From: Olleya sp. YS
GTDB taxonomy: Bacteria > Bacteroidota > Bacteroidia > Flavobacteriales > Flavobacteriaceae
Direction of reading: 5' to 3'
Length of the DNA: 64,000 bases
Assembly (NCBI RefSeq): GCF_029760915.1
Contig: NZ_CP121685.1
Span: forward strand, 1,214,001-1,278,000
Of this stretch, positions 62,743 through 64,000 are shown piece by piece. Each line of letters starts with the position of its first letter. Within the stretch, counting starts at the first letter, position 1. Both the position numbers and the translations under genes were made by a program. Below the pieces are notes generated by a model. That model was not told where the DNA came from. It was given only the letters and a program-made list of their open reading frames with translations, and made no database searches.

Positions 62743-63873
62743 CTAACTGTATTTTACTTTTCTTAAAATACGTAACACTTCTTTGTATTTGGTATAAATT
62801 TCAGGAAAGGGTTTTAAGTATGGCTTAGCATCGCTTAACTTATCCAATGCTTCATGAAATAAATTTAAATAGCATATTAAATACGTATCAGGTAGGTTGT
62901 TTAGATCACTTAACTCGTTATTATTCAAAACGTGTCCTTTTTTTAGTTTTTCTAAAATGGCATTATTAGAATTGTAAATGTGATGTAATATTTTTTTGTC
63001 AAACTGAGGTGGGTTAAATATTAACGTGGAATCAATATTATAATTTGCATTATTACCAAAACTAATAACTGTACGCTCTAAAGGATAATATTTGTAAGAC
63101 TTTTGAAGCCCAAGCTGAACGTACTCAACAATTGTGAACGAATCTGTGTCATAACTAATAGCCACTTCATCTAAGGTTGAAAAAAATAAACGGACTTGCT
63201 CATTAATAAGTTCAATATCGACTCTAGAGTAAAACGTTTCGTCTTTAACTTGCTTTTTTTCGCCTGACCAACACAACACAAAATATTCTTTAAACACAAT
63301 GTATTTTGGATTGTAGTCTTGTCGTTTTTGCATAAAATCAAAAACACCATCTAAAGTGTATTCAATATTATTTTGTGCATGACTCTCAATAGCTTCTACT
63401 ATTTTAGAGTTTACATCTTTAATGTCGCTTTTAAATACTTTAGGCATGCTCATGCTACCATCTCTAAAAAAAACAGAACCTCCATAATATTTCCAGATGT
63501 TTTTTCTAAGCGATGTCAATCTTTCATTAGCACGAATGGTAACTAACCCTACGACTTTATCATCTGGTAAATGTGGAAATGGAATATTCTCGTACTGCAC
63601 TATTGGTGGATTGGTTAAATAGGCATTAATGAGGTTTTGGATTTTAGAATCGTCAAAAAAATCCACACCTATAATCTTATTGTCTTCATCTTCTACACCA
63701 ATAACGATGTACGAGTTGTTTTTAGGATTGCTATTGGACAACGCGCAAACATGCTTTAAAAACTTTGCTTTTCCTTCTTTTTGGCTAATATCAATCTTTC
63801 GCTTTTTGTCATAAAAACTGTTCTCATCGTTATGTGCGAGCAGGTTTTTAATTAAAAGGCGTTTGTTAATCAT
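62743..63873 (-). CDS. AlbA_2/Schlafen-type ATP-binding-like protein
   Basis: 376 residues, cytoplasmic. Residues about 15-150 form an AlbA_2 (Schlafen-core-like) domain: the acidic-free start FYDKKRKIDISQKEGKAKFLKHVCALSN, then NSYIVIGVEDEDNKIIGVDFFD and VGLVTIRANERLTSLRKN ... YYGGSVFFRDGS. The rest (about 170-376) is unassigned; it includes a long tyrosine/aspartate-rich beta segment and a helical C terminus. Such proteins occur as transcriptional regulators and as defence-linked proteins; nothing here decides between them. It is followed by two hairpins and preceded 3 bp upstream by the end of an SDR gene on the same strand, so it may be the second gene of that operon. Confidence 0.75.
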   Translation of the reverse strand: MINKRLLIKNLLAHNDENSFYDKKRKIDISQKEGKAKFLKHVCALSNSNPKNNSYIVIGVEDEDNKIIGVDFFDDSKIQNLINAYLTNPPIVQYENIPFPHLPDDKVVGLVTIRANERLTSLRKNIWKYYGGSVFFRDGSMSMPKVFKSDIKDVNSKIVEAIESHAQNNIEYTLDGVFDFMQKRQDYNPKYIVFKEYFVLCWSGEKKQVKDETFYSRVDIELINEQVRLFFSTLDEVAISYDTDSFTIVEYVQLGLQKSYKYYPLERTVISFGNNANYNIDSTLIFNPPQFDKKILHHIYNSNNAILEKLKKGHVLNNNELSDLNNLPDTYLICYLNLFHEALDKLSDAKPYLKPFPEIYTKYKEVLRILRKVKYS

Positions 63874-63876
63874 TGC

Positions 63877-64000
63877 TTAATTTTTATTTACAATAGTACT
63901 ACTAGCCTGAGCAGTGCAAAACATAAGTACATCCGCAATATTGACGTGTGCTGGACGTGACACTGTAAAGTAAATAACATCAGCCAAATCTTCTGGTTGC
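63877..64000 (-). CDS. SDR family oxidoreductase, C-terminal end (cut by window edge)
   Basis: The last 40 codons of a short-chain dehydrogenase/reductase, read on the minus strand and ending with TAA at 63877-63879. The segment QPEDLADVIYFTVSRPAHVNIADVLMF followed by CTAQASSTIVNKN matches the C terminus of the NADP-dependent YdfG/serine-dehydrogenase-like SDR group (usual form HVNIxDVLxxPTxQA). The active site lies outside the window. The gene stops 3 bp before the AlbA_2-type gene begins, so they are probably co-transcribed. Confidence 0.85.
   Translation of the reverse strand, partial: QPEDLADVIYFTVSRPAHVNIADVLMFCTAQASSTIVNKN

Noticed and set aside
1-64000. tRNA, rRNA, prophage or insertion-sequence genes
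   Set aside because: Scanned by eye for transposase, integrase, phage structural and cloverleaf signals; none was convincing.

Overview
The window is a contiguous piece of chromosome from a low-GC member of the Bacteroidota, almost certainly family Flavobacteriaceae (marine Olleya/Lacinutrix/Winogradskyella-like; the genus cannot be fixed by eye). Support: three large exported proteins with type IX secretion system (T9SS) type-B sorting domains, a PorP/SprF protein, an IPExxxVDY-family protein, lipoproteins and OmpA proteins of flavobacterial style, lack of clear Shine-Dalgarno sequences, and several promoters fitting the Bacteroidota pattern TTG-N(17-23)-TAnnTTTG (purF and ompA have exactly 19 nt spacing). 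No rRNA, tRNA, CRISPR array, prophage or intact insertion sequence was seen; most of the window is ordinary core chromosome with accessory surface-protein islands.

Layout. 1-7.7 kb: 5' part of alr, tdk, a flavobacterial hypothetical, a DUF11-repeat T9SS protein, rsmI, a uracil-DNA-glycosylase-like protein, an AhpD-like protein and an OsmC protein. 7.7-15.5 kb: recJ, an MFS transporter, a membrane-anchored peptidoglycan-binding protein, lpxH, queD, a MATE transporter followed by two tiny single-helix membrane proteins, and a tandem universal stress protein. 15.5-25.1 kb: a hydrolase, then an AddB-like nuclease and an AddA-like helicase-nuclease separated by ompA and kbl. 25.3-34.9 kb: sodB, a candidate sRNA, a purine-linked cluster on the minus strand (purN, rnhA, pfkB-type kinase, purF) facing acpP-fabF-rnc-IPExxxVDY-pyk on the plus strand. 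35-37.2 kb: dinB, a CYTH protein and a YciI-like lipoprotein. 37.3-46.7 kb: a three-gene surface operon made of a 2180-residue modular T9SS adhesin, PorP/SprF and a TPR/PD40/OmpA protein. 46.9-58 kb: pbpC (PBP1C) and its usual partner, a thioester alpha-2-macroglobulin lipoprotein, with a repeat-rich T9SS gene and an unrecognised gene lying between them. 58-64 kb: isoaspartyl peptidase lipoprotein, aminoadipate-semialdehyde-type dehydrogenase, a double-OmpA protein with a membrane-anchored H3TH protein, an AlbA_2/Schlafen-type protein and the end of an SDR oxidoreductase.

The most interesting unexplained items are: a compact candidate small RNA of about 75 nt on the minus strand at 25990-26064, with its own -7 box, a 5' hairpin and an intrinsic terminator; an 84-86 bp palindromic interspersed element present twice in opposite orientation (12180-12263 and 34947-35032); two unannotated micro-membrane-protein genes downstream of the MATE gene; ten 27-28-residue cysteine-pair repeats in a T9SS protein; and a membrane-anchored H3TH protein paired with a tandem OmpA protein.
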